Shown: positions 1 to 7,779 of the stretch, one piece after another
Numbering within the stretch: the first letter of the stretch is position 1
How the letters are laid out: the number at the start of each line of letters is the position of its first letter
Assembly (NCBI GenBank): GCA_003597935.1
Contig: QZJT01000120.1
Span: 1-64,000, forward strand
From: Phycisphaerales bacterium
GTDB lineage: Bacteria; Planctomycetota; Phycisphaerae; UBA1845
Reading direction: 5' to 3'
DNA length: 64,000 nucleotides
Translations under genes and position numbers: made by a program
The notes under the pieces: model-generated
What the model was told of the DNA's origin: nothing
The model's database searches: none
What the model saw: only the letters and a program-made list of their open reading frames with translations

Positions 1-401
1 GGATCACCGATCCGGAGGTGCTCGAGGCCCGAGTTCCCGTCCGCCTGCGGCGCTTCGCCGTCCGTCGCGGATCGGGGGGGGGCGGGCGGTGGCGCGGCGG
101 CGACGGCGTGGTGCGCGAGTTCGAGTTTCTGGAGGACCTGGAGGTGTCGATCCTGAGCCACCGGCGCGCCCGCGGCCCGTACGGGCTGGCCGGCGGCGCG
201 GAGGGCCGGCCGGGGCGGAACCTGCTGATCCGGGCGGGCCGCGGCGGTACAGGTGAAGCCGAGGCTTTGCCGCACATCGCCTACCTCCGGGCCCGCCGCG
301 GCGACCGGCTGATCATCGAGACGCCCGGGGGGGGTGGGTACGGCATGGACGATGTGGCAGCCTTCGGAAACCGGTGCCACCTGAGACCGGACCGGCGATG
401 A
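1..401 (+). CDS. Hydantoinase B / 5-oxoprolinase C-terminal fragment (partial, 5' end outside window)
   Basis: The open frame enters from the left edge (first complete codon at position 3) and ends at TGA 399-401. The translated tail carries the HyuB/oxoprolinase C-terminal signature: a [11 protein letters not shown]-like run, [25 protein letters not shown] and the terminal [15 protein letters not shown]. Members of this family are ATP-dependent amidohydrolases of 5-oxoproline or hydantoins, with the B part either a separate subunit or the C-terminal half of a fused 5-oxoprolinase; the window does not show which. The stop overlaps the ATG of the next gene (ATGA), implying translational coupling. 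That neighbour is a D-glutamate cyclase, which makes 5-oxoproline, so 5-oxoprolinase activity is the more attractive reading; this is inference. Confidence 0.85.
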   Translation, partial: ITDPEVLEARVPVRLRRFAVRRGSGGGGRWRGGDGVVREFEFLEDLEVSILSHRRARGPYGLAGGAEGRPGRNLLIRAGRGGTGEAEALPHIAYLRARRGDRLIIETPGGGGYGMDDVAAFGNRCHLRPDRR

Positions 402-2467
402 ACCCCCGAATCAGCTCCATCGAGAACCTCATCGCCCGCGACCCGGCCGGGCGCAACGTGTTCGGGCTGCTCATTCCCGATCAGTTGCGGCTGGCGGCCC
501 AGTCGCTGCGGCTGGCCCGGCGGGTGGGCATCGTCACCGGGTTCTACGTCCCCGCGGCCGAAGCCCCCGAAACCGACGGCCCGCACGGGGCGCACGTTGT
601 CGGCGCGGCGCTGACCCGGCTGGGGCTGCACGTCGACTACGTCACCGACGAGCGCAACGCCGGCGTTTTGCGGGCGCTGGGCATCGAGCCGATCCTCGAC
701 GCCGATTCGTATCTGGCCGGCGCCCGTCCGTCGCACCTGGTTTCCATCGAGCGCGTCGGCCGCGCCCGCGACGGGCGCTACCGAGACATGCGCGGGCGGG
801 ACATCACCGCCGCCGCCGCGCCGCTGGATTCGCTGTTCCTGGCGGCGTCGGACGAGGGTCTGACCACCATCGGCATCGGCGACGGCGGCAACGAGATCGG
901 CATGGGCCGCGTGTTCGCCGCCACGCTGTCGCAGATCGCCCACGGCCCCGAGATCGCCTGCGTCGTGTCCACCGACTACTGCATCGCCGCGGGCGTCTCG
1001 AACTGGGGGGCGTACGGCCTGGCCGGGGCGCTGTCGGTGCTGGTGGGCAGAGATCTTCTGCCGGACGCCGCGGCCGTGCTGGAAGACCTGCGGGCGATGG
1101 TGGACCGGGGGGGGGCCGTGGACGGCGTGACGCTGCGGCGCGAGCCCACCGTCGACAGCGTCAGCGCCGACGAGAGCGTACGGATGCTGGAGGAGATCCG
1201 CCGCCAGATCATCCCGCTGCCGGACTTCCGCGGCGGCCGGACGCTCACCGTGGGGATTCTCGGTTACGGCGAAACGGGCCGGGCCGCAGCCCGGCTCCTG
1301 GTGTACCACGGCCACAAGGTGCGCATCTCCGATGAGGGCCCGGTCACGCTCGATCCACCGCTGGTCGCCGACGGCGTCGAAAGCGGCGGGCACAGCATCG
1401 AGTTTCTGCACGGTTGCGACGCCGTGGTCGCCAGCCCGGGCGTCCCGGCCGACGCACCCATCCGCGCCGCCCTGCACGCCTGCGGCACGCCGGTCATCAG
1501 CGAGCTGGAGATGGGCTCGCAGTTGTGCCCCTTTCCGCTGGTGGCGGTGACGGGAACGATCGGCAAGCGAACCACGCTGGAGATGCTGCAACGCATCGTC
1601 GAAAACCACGACAACCGACCGTCGGAAGCTGCGCACCCGATCCGCGACGCACGTGCCGGCTCAGAATCCGACAGCGAGCCGCGCGCTTCAGCCCGCGCGG
1701 ACTTGCCGTCGGAGAAGCGCACTGAGGCCGAGCACGCTCATCCCCGCCTGAAAACGCCCGTCCGAATCGCCATCGGCGGCAACCGCGGCCTGCCGCTGTC
1801 GGAACTGCTGATGCGGTCGTATCAAGAAGCGTCGCGCTGCGGTGCGGATGGCGAGCGACGACAGAAGTGGCCCTCTGCCGGGGCAGGTGCCGAGGCTTCC
1901 ACCCGTCTCTCCGACGGCGGCTCCGCGCGGGCTGAAGCCCGCGGCTCGCTGCACGACGCTCCCGGCTCGCTGGCCGAAGCCCGCGGCTCGCTGGCGGAAA
2001 CGCGCGGCCCGCTGGCGCTCGACGACCGACGTCCGTCCGGCTCCGCGACCATCCTGGCCCTGGCCGTCTCCAGCTTCCAGCTTGAATCGATCGTCCGTTT
2101 CCGCCCACAGATCGCCGTCATCCTCAACGTCGGCGAGGCCCACCTCGACCGCCACGGTTCGGTCGCCGAATACGTCCGCATCAAGAGCCGCATCTTCATG
2201 AACCAACAGGCCGACCAGTGCCTGATCCTCAACTACGACGACCCGCGCGTGCGGCCGCTGTCGCGCAAGCACCGCGGCCAGACGATGTTCATCTCGGCGA
2301 AACAGCCGGTGGACCGCGGCGCCTGGCTGGAGGGGGGCCGTCTGCACATGAACGTCGCCGGCCGCGACGAGTCCTTCGATGCCGCCCGCTTCGGCGACGC
2401 CACTTTTCCCGAGGACCTGCTGGCCGCGGCCCTGGTGGCGCGGCTGTGCGGCGTGACGCCCGGGTGA
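398..2467 (+). CDS. D-glutamate cyclase (DUF4392) fused to a truncated MurD-like ligase
   Basis: This 689-residue protein starts at ATG 398, overlapping the upstream stop; an in-frame ATG at 374 lies inside the previous gene and is less likely. Residues about 1-280 match the DUF4392 (D-glutamate cyclase C-terminal) family, including DGGNEIGMG near residue 160 and [14 protein letters not shown]. From about 284 a Rossmann start ([10 protein letters not shown]), a P-loop GTIGKRT near 385, SSFQLE near 557 and [11 protein letters not shown] follow, which is the N-terminal and central part of MurD (UDP-MurNAc-L-Ala:D-Glu ligase). The C-terminal Mur ligase domain is absent: the protein stops just after the central domain. 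Residues about 415-545 are an Arg/Ala/Gly/Ser-rich stretch encoded by dispersed DNA repeats. Both halves handle D-glutamate in their families. Whether the ligase half is catalytic is doubtful. Confidence 0.8.
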   Translation: MNPRISSIENLIARDPAGRNVFGLLIPDQLRLAAQSLRLARRVGIVTGFYVPAAEAPETDGPHGAHVVGAALTRLGLHVDYVTDERNAGVLRALGIEPILDADSYLAGARPSHLVSIERVGRARDGRYRDMRGRDITAAAAPLDSLFLAASDEGLTTIGIGDGGNEIGMGRVFAATLSQIAHGPEIACVVSTDYCIAAGVSNWGAYGLAGALSVLVGRDLLPDAAAVLEDLRAMVDRGGAVDGVTLRREPTVDSVSADESVRMLEEIRRQIIPLPDFRGGRTLTVGILGYGETGRAAARLLVYHGHKVRISDEGPVTLDPPLVADGVESGGHSIEFLHGCDAVVASPGVPADAPIRAALHACGTPVISELEMGSQLCPFPLVAVTGTIGKRTTLEMLQRIVENHDNRPSEAAHPIRDARAGSESDSEPRASARADLPSEKRTEAEHAHPRLKTPVRIAIGGNRGLPLSELLMRSYQEASRCGADGERRQKWPSAGAGAEASTRLSDGGSARAEARGSLHDAPGSLAEARGSLAETRGPLALDDRRPSGSATILALAVSSFQLESIVRFRPQIAVILNVGEAHLDRHGSVAEYVRIKSRIFMNQQADQCLILNYDDPRVRPLSRKHRGQTMFISAKQPVDRGAWLEGGRLHMNVAGRDESFDAARFGDATFPEDLLAAALVARLCGVTPG

Positions 2468-2759
2468 CGGCTGGTGCTGAATGTCGAACGGGGAGTGTCC
2501 AATGCTGAATTGCGTATCGCGCGTGAACCGCGGAGGGCGAGCGATCGTAGCCACGGACCTCAGTCATTGATCGTTACCCACAAGTGGGGGGCGGGGGCCC
2601 TCCGGGCGATCCCCCGCTGGAGCGAGGCCGGAATGTGGGCAACGATGAGGGCTGAAGTTCCTGGCTTCGACCGTGCGCCGTCCCGGCGTACAGGCGTATC
2701 GCGTGGAAGCTCACGACGGCAATGATGCCCGAGCCTGACGGCGGTACAATCGGCGTGCG
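2468..2759. other. Intergenic stretch between the two D-glutamate cyclase genes
   Basis: About 290 bases without a convincing gene. It contains a GTCGAA-type motif near 2480 resembling the heptamer repeat found at 3.6 kb, and an inverted GC-rich segment around 2585-2625. No clear promoter or terminator was recognised. Confidence 0.4.
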
Positions 2760-3578
2760 ATGGTTTCGCTGCCGCCCGACAAATCGCCGGCCGATCTGAC
2801 GCCCGTGCAACTCCGCATCCTGTGCCGCGCCGGCTCATTGTCCTCCCCCACGGCCGGTTATGCCCGCGGCTTCGCCCAGGCGAACCTGGTCGTACTGCCC
2901 GTCGAGCACGCCGACGCCTTTGCGCGGTTCTGCAAGGCCAACCCGAAGCCCTGTCCGCTGCTGGAGGTTCTGCCGCCCGGCGCATTCGAACCGGTGCGAT
3001 GCGCCCCTGGCGCCGACCTTCGCACCGACCTGCCCCGATATCGCGTGCTGGAGCACGGCCGGTGTGTCCAGTGGCCGACCGACGTGACACCGTTGTGGCG
3101 ACCCGACTTCGTTGCGTTCCTTATCGGTTGTTCGTTCACCTTCGAGTGGGCATTGTCAGCACTGGGAGTGCCGGTCCGGCACGTGGAAGAGGGCCGCAAC
3201 GTGCCCATGTTCCGCACCGACAGGCCATGTGTATCGGTCCCGCCGTTCGCCGGTCCGCTAGTGGTGTCGATGCGTCCATTAACGCCCGCCGACGCGAAGC
3301 GGGCCGCCCACATCACCGCCGCCTTCCCGGACGTCCACGGCGGACCCGTCCACGCCGGCGACCCGGCCGCGCTCGGCATCGGCGACCTTTCGCACCCGCA
3401 CTACGGTGACGCCGTCACCATCAAGCCCGGCGAGATCCCCGTCTTCTGGGCCTGCGGCGTCACGCCTATGGAAGCCATCCTCGCCGCCCGCCTGCCGCTG
3501 GCCATCACGCACGAGCCGGGGCACATGTTCGTCACCGATATCCCGAATGAAGCGTTGCGGAGAGAATCGCCGGAGTGA
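2760..3578 (+). CDS. D-glutamate cyclase family protein (DUF1445, YcsI-like)
   Basis: A 272-residue protein of normal length for the DUF1445/YcsI family, formerly called putative hydro-lyase. Visible family features are the N-terminal arrangement with AGYARGFAQANLVVLP, the central GCSFTFEWAL segment (FLIGCSFTFE is the family hallmark), and the C-terminal GEIPVFWACGVTP and THEPGHMFVTD motifs. In vertebrate D-glutamate cyclase this domain is the N-terminal half and DUF4392 the C-terminal half; here they are separate proteins on the same strand 292 bases apart. The expected reaction is reversible dehydration of D-glutamate to 5-oxo-D-proline, or assistance to it. The start ATG 2760 follows closely on a short AT-poor leader. 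The 3' end runs straight into a heptamer repeat array. Confidence 0.85.
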   Translation: MVSLPPDKSPADLTPVQLRILCRAGSLSSPTAGYARGFAQANLVVLPVEHADAFARFCKANPKPCPLLEVLPPGAFEPVRCAPGADLRTDLPRYRVLEHGRCVQWPTDVTPLWRPDFVAFLIGCSFTFEWALSALGVPVRHVEEGRNVPMFRTDRPCVSVPPFAGPLVVSMRPLTPADAKRAAHITAAFPDVHGGPVHAGDPAALGIGDLSHPHYGDAVTIKPGEIPVFWACGVTPMEAILAARLPLAITHEPGHMFVTDIPNEALRRESPE

Positions 3579-3668
3579 AGGTCGAAGGTCGAAAGTCGAA
3601 AGTCGAAGGTCGAAAGTCGAAGGTCGTAGGTCGAAGGTCGAAGGTCGAAAGTCGAAGGTCGAATGACG
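3576..3668. repeat. Tandem heptamer array, unit GTCGAAR
   Basis: About thirteen consecutive copies of a 7-base unit GTCGAA(A/G), with a few single-base variants, begin at the stop codon of the DUF1445 gene. Reading frames through it give artificial KVESRRSK-type peptides on all frames, so it is not coding. A second, shorter run of the same unit lies at about 3752-3800 and another upstream of the aspartyl protease gene. Confidence 0.9.
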
Positions 3669-3714
3669 AACGTCGAGTATCGAAAGCACGGCGTGCGGAG
3701 GGCGCACAACAATC

Positions 3715-3866
3715 CGGACCGCGACCGTGAGGGAGCGGCTTCCTGGGGAATGTCGAATGTTGAAGGTCGAACGTCGAAGGTCGAAGGTCGAATGTCGAAA
3801 GGAGGAACGGCGCGCGGAGAGAGCACGACAATCCGAACCGCGACCGTGAGGGAGCGGCTTCCTGGA
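3715..3866. repeat. Two copies of a GACCGTGAGGGAGCGGC repeat flanking a short heptamer run
   Basis: Near-identical segments of about 35 bases (core CGCGACCGTGAGGGAGCGGC followed by TTCCTGG) occur at about 3715-3750 and 3830-3866, separated by another stretch of the GTCGAA heptamer. Three diverged copies of the same core occur at 45.5 kb. No protein-coding signal is seen. Confidence 0.8.
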
Positions 3867-3897
3867 AGAATACGAATTGTGCGAACGTGCATCGTCA

Positions 3898-3930
3898 GCG
3901 AGCCGCGGGCTTCAGCCCGCGCGGAACTCG
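3898..3930. repeat. Dispersed palindromic repeat, GCGGGCTTCAGCCCGCG type
   Basis: A near-perfect palindrome (GCGGGCTTCAGCCCGC) flanked by AGCCGC on one side and GCGGAACT on the other. The same sequence recurs, in both orientations, at about 1.68, 1.92, 16.2, 21.8, 23.2, 24.9, 36.7 and 63.2 kb. Confidence 0.85.
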
Positions 3931-4017
3931 CGACCCTGATGTGATCGCCGAGGCGATGGAATCGGCGGCGCCCAGAAGACGCAGCTCATGGTCGCTCAGT
4001 GGCTCGTCCGTGGGTGC

Positions 4018-4073
4018 TCGCCGCTCCGCGGCGAGTCAGGACCGCCGCACAGCGGCGGCCCACCAAAGAGCAC
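4018..4073. repeat. Pair of strong GC hairpins downstream of the aspartyl protease gene
   Basis: Two adjacent inverted repeats, CTCGCCGC/GCGGCGAG with a 3-base loop and GGACCGCCGC/GCGGCGGCCC with a short loop, lie 30-85 bases beyond the 3' end of the minus-strand protease gene. There is no run of T on either side, so this looks more like a REP-type element than a classical terminator, although it could stabilise or stop the transcript. Confidence 0.55.
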
Positions 4074-4102
4074 CCTGGAGCCGCGCGCGAGAAGTGCAGG
4101 TC

Positions 4103-5122
4103 TTATGGCGGCGCGAAGTACGCCACCGCCTTCGGATAGTCCACCGTCACGCGAAAGTGCCGCAGGGCGTTGCCGCCCAGGGCGCCTTCGACCTGCTTGT
4201 CCATCCACTGCGACATGAACTGGTGAAAGTTGGCGTTGGCGCGGCGGGTGAACCAGACGGGGCCGACCTCCATGGCGGCGGGACGCGCCTCGCCAGGCCC
4301 TTCCCTTACGGTCGGGGTTCCGATCGTGACCTTCGGTACTTGGATCATCGCCTCGCGGCCGTCGCCGATGACGTCGGCCGCTTCGATCACGCGCCAATCC
4401 GGGTGCTCGGCCCGCCACCGGTCGAAGTGCACGGCCGCGATGAAGCAGGTCGCCCGCACCGCCGGCCTGCCGTCGTCAAGTGCTTTCAGCGCTTCGGGCG
4501 AAAGGTGCGTCGTTGCGCCAGTGTCGAAGAGCAGGTCGAGCGCCTCCCCAGCGATCTCGACGCTGATGCGGGGAAAGTCCGACCCGCGGCCGCCATCGGC
4601 ACTCGTGGGGAAGCCGAGCGGGACGCGCTTTGCGCCCTTCGGCGGCGATTCAAGCCCATCCGGGTGCAGCCAGAGCTGCTTGCCGGGGTAGTCGAACGTC
4701 CACACGCGGCCGGAAAACCAGGCCTGGCCCAGCATCCCGCCATTCTCGAACGCCTTGTCGAGGCTGCTCTTTCCGTCCAGCGCGTGAATGAAGATCTTCC
4801 CGGCGGTTCTCAGCGGCGGCGGGATGCTCGCCTCCGGCTTGAATTGCGGGAATGGGACGCCCTCTTCATCGCCGCCCGCCGTCAGACCGATGCGCTCAGC
4901 CACGGACTCCGCGATGAAGAGGCCCCCGCCCGTGTCAGTGAAGAACTCCAGCGTGACGCCGCCGGTGGTGACGGGCCGCACGAAGAAGCGATCCTCATCG
5001 TAGCGGGTCGGCAGGGCGATCGGCGACTCGGGCCGCGCCGTCGCCTCCTGTTCGGCGCGGGCCGCGGCAGCGCTCGGCGTCAGGACCAGACCGAGCCACA
5101 ACGACATGGAGCCGGCATTCAT
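4103..5122 (-). CDS. Secreted pepsin/retropepsin-like aspartyl protease family protein
   Basis: A 339-residue protein with an N-terminal hydrophobic segment ending around ARAEQ, consistent with export. Two Asp-Thr-Gly motifs are seen: FFTDTGGG near residue 61 and LLFDTGATTHLS near residue 200, the arrangement expected for a two-lobed, single-chain aspartyl protease-like fold. The remaining sequence includes GGNALRHFRVTVDYPKA near the C-terminus, typical of bacterial members that end in a GxxxLxxFxVxxDYP motif. It stands alone, with the heptamer repeat in its 5' leader and hairpins after its stop. Substrate is unknown. Both catalytic Asp residues are present, so activity is plausible. Confidence 0.75.
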   Translation of the reverse strand: MNAGSMSLWLGLVLTPSAAAARAEQEATARPESPIALPTRYDEDRFFVRPVTTGGVTLEFFTDTGGGLFIAESVAERIGLTAGGDEEGVPFPQFKPEASIPPPLRTAGKIFIHALDGKSSLDKAFENGGMLGQAWFSGRVWTFDYPGKQLWLHPDGLESPPKGAKRVPLGFPTSADGGRGSDFPRISVEIAGEALDLLFDTGATTHLSPEALKALDDGRPAVRATCFIAAVHFDRWRAEHPDWRVIEAADVIGDGREAMIQVPKVTIGTPTVREGPGEARPAAMEVGPVWFTRRANANFHQFMSQWMDKQVEGALGGNALRHFRVTVDYPKAVAYFAPP

Positions 5123-5135
5123 CGCGGCGCCCTTT

Positions 5136-5155
5136 CATTCGACATTCGACATTCG
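5136..5155 (-). repeat. Short GTCGAAT heptamer run in the protease leader
   Basis: Read on the minus strand this is nearly three tandem GTCGAAT-type heptamers, about 14 bases upstream of the ATG of the aspartyl protease gene. It belongs to the same family as the longer array at 3.6 kb and sits where the 5' untranslated region would be. Confidence 0.6.
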
Positions 5156-5170
5156 CGTTGAACGTGTCGT

Positions 5171-6007
5171 TCACGCTCCCACATTCGTCACGATCTCCCG
5201 ATACCGCTTCGTCGCCGCAGCGCTGGCCTCGCCTTTGCGACAAAAGCTCATCTTCGCCAGTTCCCGCCGCGGCGCTTCGACGATCATGTTGCCGTCCGCG
5301 TCCAGCTTGGACGTCAGCGCTTCCATCGCCGCCTGGAACCGCTTGTCGCGATGGGCCGCCTTGTAGAACGACAGCACGTACACGTAGTAAAACAGGTTGT
5401 AGCGCAGAAACGGGTACTCCACCTGCATGAACCGCGAGCCGATGCCGAACTCGCACGGGCCCAGCGGGCGGCGCGTGTCCCAATGGTCCAAAAGAAACGA
5501 CACCGCCCGATCGAGCCGCTTCTCCCTGTTCGCCGCGGCCGTGAAACGAAACGCGTCCAGCGCGGCCAGCGTGACGCCGGGGTTGGAGGCGTCGGTGATC
5601 GGGCTTTGGCCCAGCTTGCACACGTTGCAGCGCCAACCGCCGTCGGTGTGCTGAATCTCGAGCAGGTGCTCGAAGGTGCGGGCCATGCGCTTGTCGCGGG
5701 CGCAGCCGAGCCAGCACAGCGTACGGGCGACCGTGGCCGTGTGGCAGGGGTAGATCGTCTGCTTCGGCGCGATCCGGAATCGTCCGTCCTCCTGCCAGGC
5801 GTCGAAGAGCACCTCGGCCGCGCCGCGCATCGCCGGGTCGGTGCGGCTGACGCCCAGGTCCGCCAGCATCAGGGCGCAGTCCACGGCCGCGAACGGGCTG
5901 CCCTTGCCGATGCGCCGATCCGGCGTCGTCCAGAAGTCAGCGCCGAGATGGCCCCGCCGCGCCAGGATCGCGTCCACGTCGGGTTGGTATTGCCGCAGGA
6001 CCGCCAT
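5171..6007 (-). CDS. Prenyltransferase / squalene-cyclase-fold (alpha-alpha toroid) protein
   Basis: A 278-residue protein starting at ATG 6007; longer frames run into the preceding gene. It contains repeated helical units with QW-like cores, for example IQHTDGGWRCNVCK near residue 120, and spaced DRAVSFLLDHW and MQVEYPFLRYNLFYYVYVLS segments. This resembles the prenyltransferase and squalene oxidase repeat superfamily. It is far shorter than hopene cyclases (about 600 residues), and the catalytic DxDD motif of those cyclases is not seen, so cyclase activity should not be assumed. It starts 14 bases after the rlmN stop on the same strand and probably shares its transcript. Confidence 0.65.
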   Translation of the reverse strand: MAVLRQYQPDVDAILARRGHLGADFWTTPDRRIGKGSPFAAVDCALMLADLGVSRTDPAMRGAAEVLFDAWQEDGRFRIAPKQTIYPCHTATVARTLCWLGCARDKRMARTFEHLLEIQHTDGGWRCNVCKLGQSPITDASNPGVTLAALDAFRFTAAANREKRLDRAVSFLLDHWDTRRPLGPCEFGIGSRFMQVEYPFLRYNLFYYVYVLSFYKAAHRDKRFQAAMEALTSKLDADGNMIVEAPRRELAKMSFCRKGEASAAATKRYREIVTNVGA

Positions 6008-6021
6008 GGACCCAGTGTACC

Positions 6022-7116
6022 TCAACCGGACCGACGACTCACCACCGCTCCCATCGTCGCCGATCGTCTTCTGAGTTGCCCGCAGGCGGCGTCTACGTCG
6101 ATGCCGCGGCTGCGGCGCAGGTGGGTGTTGACGCCCTCGGCCCGCAGAATGGCCATGAACCGTTCGGCGGCGGCAGCGTCCGGCCGCTGGAACGGCAGCG
6201 ACTCGACCGGGTTGTAACGGATCAGGTTCACGTTCGACCTCATGCCCTTCGCCACCTGCGCCAGCTCGCGGGCGTGCTGCGGAGCGTCGTTCAGACCGCC
6301 CAGCAGCACGTACTCGAGCGTCACCTCGCGGGTGGTTTTCTCGAAGTAGACGCGGGCCGCCTCGACCAGGGACGCGATGTCGATCGCCTCCGCCCACGGG
6401 ATGATTTGGCGGCGAAGCTCATCGTTGGGAGCGTGGAGCGAGACCGCCAGCTTGATCTGCAGGCCCTCCTCCGCCAACTGCCGGATCGCCTTGGGCAGGC
6501 CCACCGTGCTGACGGTGATCTTCCGTGCGCCGATCCCGACGCCCCAGGCCGCGTTCAACGTCCTGACGGCCGCCACGGTGGCGTGGTAGTTGTGCAGCGG
6601 CTCGCCCAGGCCCATGAACACCACGTTGGACAGCCGCGCGTCGCCGCACACCTGCCGCACCCGCATGGCCTGCTCGACGATCTCGCCGCAGGAGAGCTGC
6701 CGCTGCAGCCCGTCCAGGCCGCTGGCGCAGAACAGACACCCCACCGGGCAACCGACCTGGGTCGACACGCAGGCCGTGCGGCGGTCGCTGTCCGGGATGC
6801 AGACGCACTCGGAAGTCGCTCCATCGGGCCAGCCCAGCAGCAGCTTCGTTGTGCCATCGGCCGCGACGCGACGTGCCAGGACTTGTGACCGATATATCGG
6901 CAGGCTGGCGCCCAGTTTCGCCCGCAGCGGTCCGGGCAGGTTGGACATGGCGTCATAGTCGTCGGCATCCCGCCGATATACCCAGGCGAGAATCTGGTCG
7001 GCGCGATAGGCCGGCTCGTTCCACCCGCTCAGCACCTCCTTGAGGGCATCGGGCGTCAGGTCGAACACGCCCACCCCGACCGGGGCGGCGCCGACTGGCA
7101 GCGCAACGTCGTTCAC
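6022..7116 (-). CDS. rlmN: Dual-specificity 23S rRNA/tRNA adenine-C2 methyltransferase RlmN
   Basis: A radical SAM enzyme of 364 residues that methylates A2503 of 23S rRNA and A37 of some tRNAs. The radical SAM cluster motif CPVGCLFC (CxxxCxxC), the preceding CVSTQVGC, NVVFMGLGEPLHNY, the KITVSTVGL and SLHAPNDELR segments and the C-terminal LRRSRGIDVDAACGQL with its catalytic Cys are all in family order. The start is taken at GTG 7116 (VNDVALP) because the frame upstream is unrelated and a TATAAT lies 6 bases before it. The length is typical. It is followed by the prenyltransferase-fold gene 14 bases downstream. Confidence 0.93.
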   Translation of the reverse strand: MNDVALPVGAAPVGVGVFDLTPDALKEVLSGWNEPAYRADQILAWVYRRDADDYDAMSNLPGPLRAKLGASLPIYRSQVLARRVAADGTTKLLLGWPDGATSECVCIPDSDRRTACVSTQVGCPVGCLFCASGLDGLQRQLSCGEIVEQAMRVRQVCGDARLSNVVFMGLGEPLHNYHATVAAVRTLNAAWGVGIGARKITVSTVGLPKAIRQLAEEGLQIKLAVSLHAPNDELRRQIIPWAEAIDIASLVEAARVYFEKTTREVTLEYVLLGGLNDAPQHARELAQVAKGMRSNVNLIRYNPVESLPFQRPDAAAAERFMAILRAEGVNTHLRRSRGIDVDAACGQLRRRSATMGAVVSRRSG

Positions 7117-7122
7117 GTCGCG

Positions 7123-7128
7123 ATTATA
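7123..7128 (-). promoter_or_regulatory. Perfect -10 box (TATAAT) of rlmN, suggesting a leaderless mRNA
   Basis: On the minus strand TATAAT is followed after only 6 bases by the GTG start of rlmN. No ribosome binding site is possible in that spacing, so the transcript would start at or next to the start codon. No good -35 match is visible (GGCAGA at the expected distance). Confidence 0.5.
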
Positions 7129-7311
7129 GCGGCGCCGGCGTCTGCTCTGCCCCTCCGGACGCCGGACCGCGGGGCGCCTGCAATGCGGCGCTGCCTTGAT
7201 CAACATGGGAACGTGGAGCAACCTTCTGAAAGATACGCCCCTCCCGGCGGAATACGCTTTGTGTCGCGGGTCCGCTGCGGGTTGGGCCGCGACGTGTGAA
7301 GAGACGAAACC

Positions 7312-7728
7312 ATGTCCAGTCGTTCGCAAAAAGGGCGGGGCCGGCAGCGCACGGTTGCTCGCCGGGTGATCGAGATCGGAATTCTGACGCTGGCGGCGTT
7401 CCTTGCCGGGGCCGCCTTGGCGGGGTGCCCGTCCATCACCGAGCCGGGGGCCAACGAGGTCCTCATCCGCGAGTTCGCCTTCGACCCGGGGACCATCACC
7501 ATCGAGATGGGCGAGTCGATCACCTGGCGGAACGTGGGGAATGTGTCGCACACCGCCACGTCCGGCAATCCCGGCGACGCGGATCTGGGATCCGTCTTCC
7601 GGTCCGAGCTTCTGGCGCCAGGTGATACGTTCACCCACCGGTTCGACGAACCGGGTGACTTCGTCTACTTCTGCGAAACTCATCCGACCACGATGCGAGG
7701 CGCCCACGTGGTGGTTGAGGCCCCCTGA
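7312..7728 (+). CDS. Lipoprotein cupredoxin (plastocyanin/azurin-like)
   Basis: A 138-residue protein. An N-terminal positively charged region and hydrophobic segment end in the lipobox LAGC (Cys39), so it should be lipid-anchored on the outer face of a membrane. The mature part is a single cupredoxin domain with FDPGTITIEMGESITWRN and a type-1 copper site: His80 in NVSHTA, then Cys121, His124 and Met128 in FCETHPTTM. The likely role is electron transfer. A purine-rich GAAGAG precedes the ATG. It is followed 51 bases downstream by an AI-2E family permease gene on the same strand, which has its own ribosome binding site. Confidence 0.88.
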   Translation: MSSRSQKGRGRQRTVARRVIEIGILTLAAFLAGAALAGCPSITEPGANEVLIREFAFDPGTITIEMGESITWRNVGNVSHTATSGNPGDADLGSVFRSELLAPGDTFTHRFDEPGDFVYFCETHPTTMRGAHVVVEAP

Positions 7729-7779
7729 TTTGCCAAACCCGGCTGCCGCCGTTCCAATGCCGCCACCGCGGAGGCGCTC

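Noticed and set aside
374-397. ATG 374 as start of the cyclase-ligase fusion
   Set aside because: It would overlap the oxoprolinase gene by 28 bases without a ribosome binding site; ATG 398 gives the usual ATGA overlap.
281-1636. 451-residue minus-strand frame opposite the D-glutamate cyclase
   Set aside because: His/Gln/Arg-rich antisense frame without a family; the sense strand carries a clear domain.
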